From: Bifidobacterium breve
GTDB lineage: Bacteria; Actinomycetota; Acidimicrobiia; Acidimicrobiales; Ilumatobacteraceae
Direction of reading: 5' to 3'
NCBI GenBank assembly: GCA_945869715.1
Contig: CAMBPP010000094.1
Coordinates: 1-5,723 of the forward strand
DNA length: 5,723 nt
This document shows, in pieces, positions 5,127 through 5,723 of the stretch; position 1 is the first letter of the stretch, and the number at the start of each line of letters is the position of its first letter. The notes below the pieces were generated by a model, which was not told the origin of the DNA, did not search any database, and saw only the letters and a program-made list of their open reading frames with translations. Made by a program: the position numbers and the translations under genes.

Positions 5127-5723
5127 ATGGGATTTACCTTCAATTTGAACGAGACAGACCACCTCCTTTCCACCACTCGGGCCGTGCGCAAGCGCCTCGA
5201 CCTCACCCGACCCGTTCCGCGGGAGCTGATCGTCGACTGCGTGCGCTTGGCGACACAGGCTCCAGCCGGCTCAAACTTGCAAAAGTGGCGCTGGATGGTG
5301 GTTGACGACCCCGACCTGAAGATGGGTCTCGCCGACATCTACCGCAAGGCATACCTCCCCTACATCGAGATGCAACGCACCCAGGTAGAGAAAAAAGGCC
5401 GTACCGATGCCGACGGCATTATGGAATCTGCCGACTACCTCGCAACCATTCTCGAGAAAGTTCCTGCGCTTCTCATTCCTATTGGTCTCGACCGAATGCC
5501 TCCCAACGCCGATGTTCAGGCGCAAACGGGTTACTACGGTTCGCTGCTTCCCGCTGTATGGAGTTTCATGCTGGCTGCGCGCTCGCGTGGCCTAGGCACC
5601 GCGTACACCACCTTGCACTTGAAGTATGAACAAGAAGCAGCACAGTTGCTCGGCTTGCCCGACACTGTTACGCAGCTCGCACTTATTCCTGTTGCGTATT
5701 ACACCGGTGAAGATTTCAAAGTG
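5127..5723 (+). CDS. Nitroreductase-family FMN oxidoreductase (3' end cut by window edge)
   Basis: The frame is open for 199 codons to the right edge, with no stop yet. The protein fits the nitroreductase fold (PF00881): STTRAVRKRLDLTRPVPREL (15-34) carries the basic FMN-phosphate contacts, LATQAPAGSNLQKWRWMVVD (41-60) is the classic APxGSNxQxW flavin segment, and YYGSLLPAVWSFMLAARSRG (136-155) with LGTAYTT (156-162) forms the dimer/flavin core helix and turn. LIPVAYYTG (186-194) is the conserved strand near the C-terminus, so probably only a few tens of residues are missing. The family uses NAD(P)H and FMN to reduce nitro groups, quinones or enones, or to dehalogenate; the substrate cannot be told. 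An in-frame ATG at 5106 lies inside the inverted repeat and is an alternative start. Neither start has a good Shine-Dalgarno, so a leaderless transcript is possible. It diverges from the mutase gene and may share its regulator. Confidence 0.85.
   Translation, partial: MGFTFNLNETDHLLSTTRAVRKRLDLTRPVPRELIVDCVRLATQAPAGSNLQKWRWMVVDDPDLKMGLADIYRKAYLPYIEMQRTQVEKKGRTDADGIMESADYLATILEKVPALLIPIGLDRMPPNADVQAQTGYYGSLLPAVWSFMLAARSRGLGTAYTTLHLKYEQEAAQLLGLPDTVTQLALIPVAYYTGEDFKV

Overview
The window looks like a chromosomal segment from a high-GC Gram-positive lineage with moderate GC (roughly half, judged by eye). I lean towards a streamlined aquatic actinobacterium of the Acidimicrobiia/Ilumatobacter type. 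The reasons are tight gene packing with gaps of 0 to about 70 bases, GTG starts, Ser/Thr-rich lipoproteins, and a set of acyl-CoA mutase, APH-type phosphotransferase, SnoaL-like and nitroreductase genes typical of such genomes. Lineage is inference; there is no rRNA or marker gene to prove it. No tRNA, rRNA, CRISPR, insertion sequence or phage gene is visible.

Layout, left to right. (1) Positions 1-103, minus: the first 34 codons of a gene whose N-terminus matches glucose-6-phosphate isomerase in spacing and key residues. (2) 107-1348, minus: a putative lipoprotein with a type 1 periplasmic-binding fold, like the substrate-binding part of branched-chain amino acid ABC importers. (3) 1349-1400: a short divergent regulatory region. 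(4) 1401-1892, plus: a SnoaL/NTF2-like enzyme with a Tyr-Asp-His set resembling bile-acid dehydratase-type active sites. It converges on the next gene with a 4-base overlap. (5) A three-gene minus-strand cluster: an acyl-CoA mutase large subunit (5058-3409), an APH-family phosphotransferase (3349-2300) and a small helical protein (2299-1889). (6) 5059-5126: a second divergent region with a 7-base-arm inverted repeat. (7) 5127-5723, plus: a nitroreductase-family gene running off the right edge.

The most interesting part is the three-gene cluster. At the substrate-specificity positions the mutase carries Phe and Gln, as in isobutyryl-CoA mutase, rather than the Tyr and Arg of methylmalonyl-CoA mutase. 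It has no B12-binding domain, so it needs a separate small subunit that is not in this window. The phosphotransferase plus small partner resembles the LvaA-LvaB pair of bacterial levulinate catabolism and the kinase domain of animal ACAD10/11, which phosphorylate hydroxyacyl-CoAs. A kinase pair joined to a B12 mutase would suggest a route for branched or hydroxylated short-chain acyl-CoAs. The substrate is unknown and the pathway is a hypothesis.
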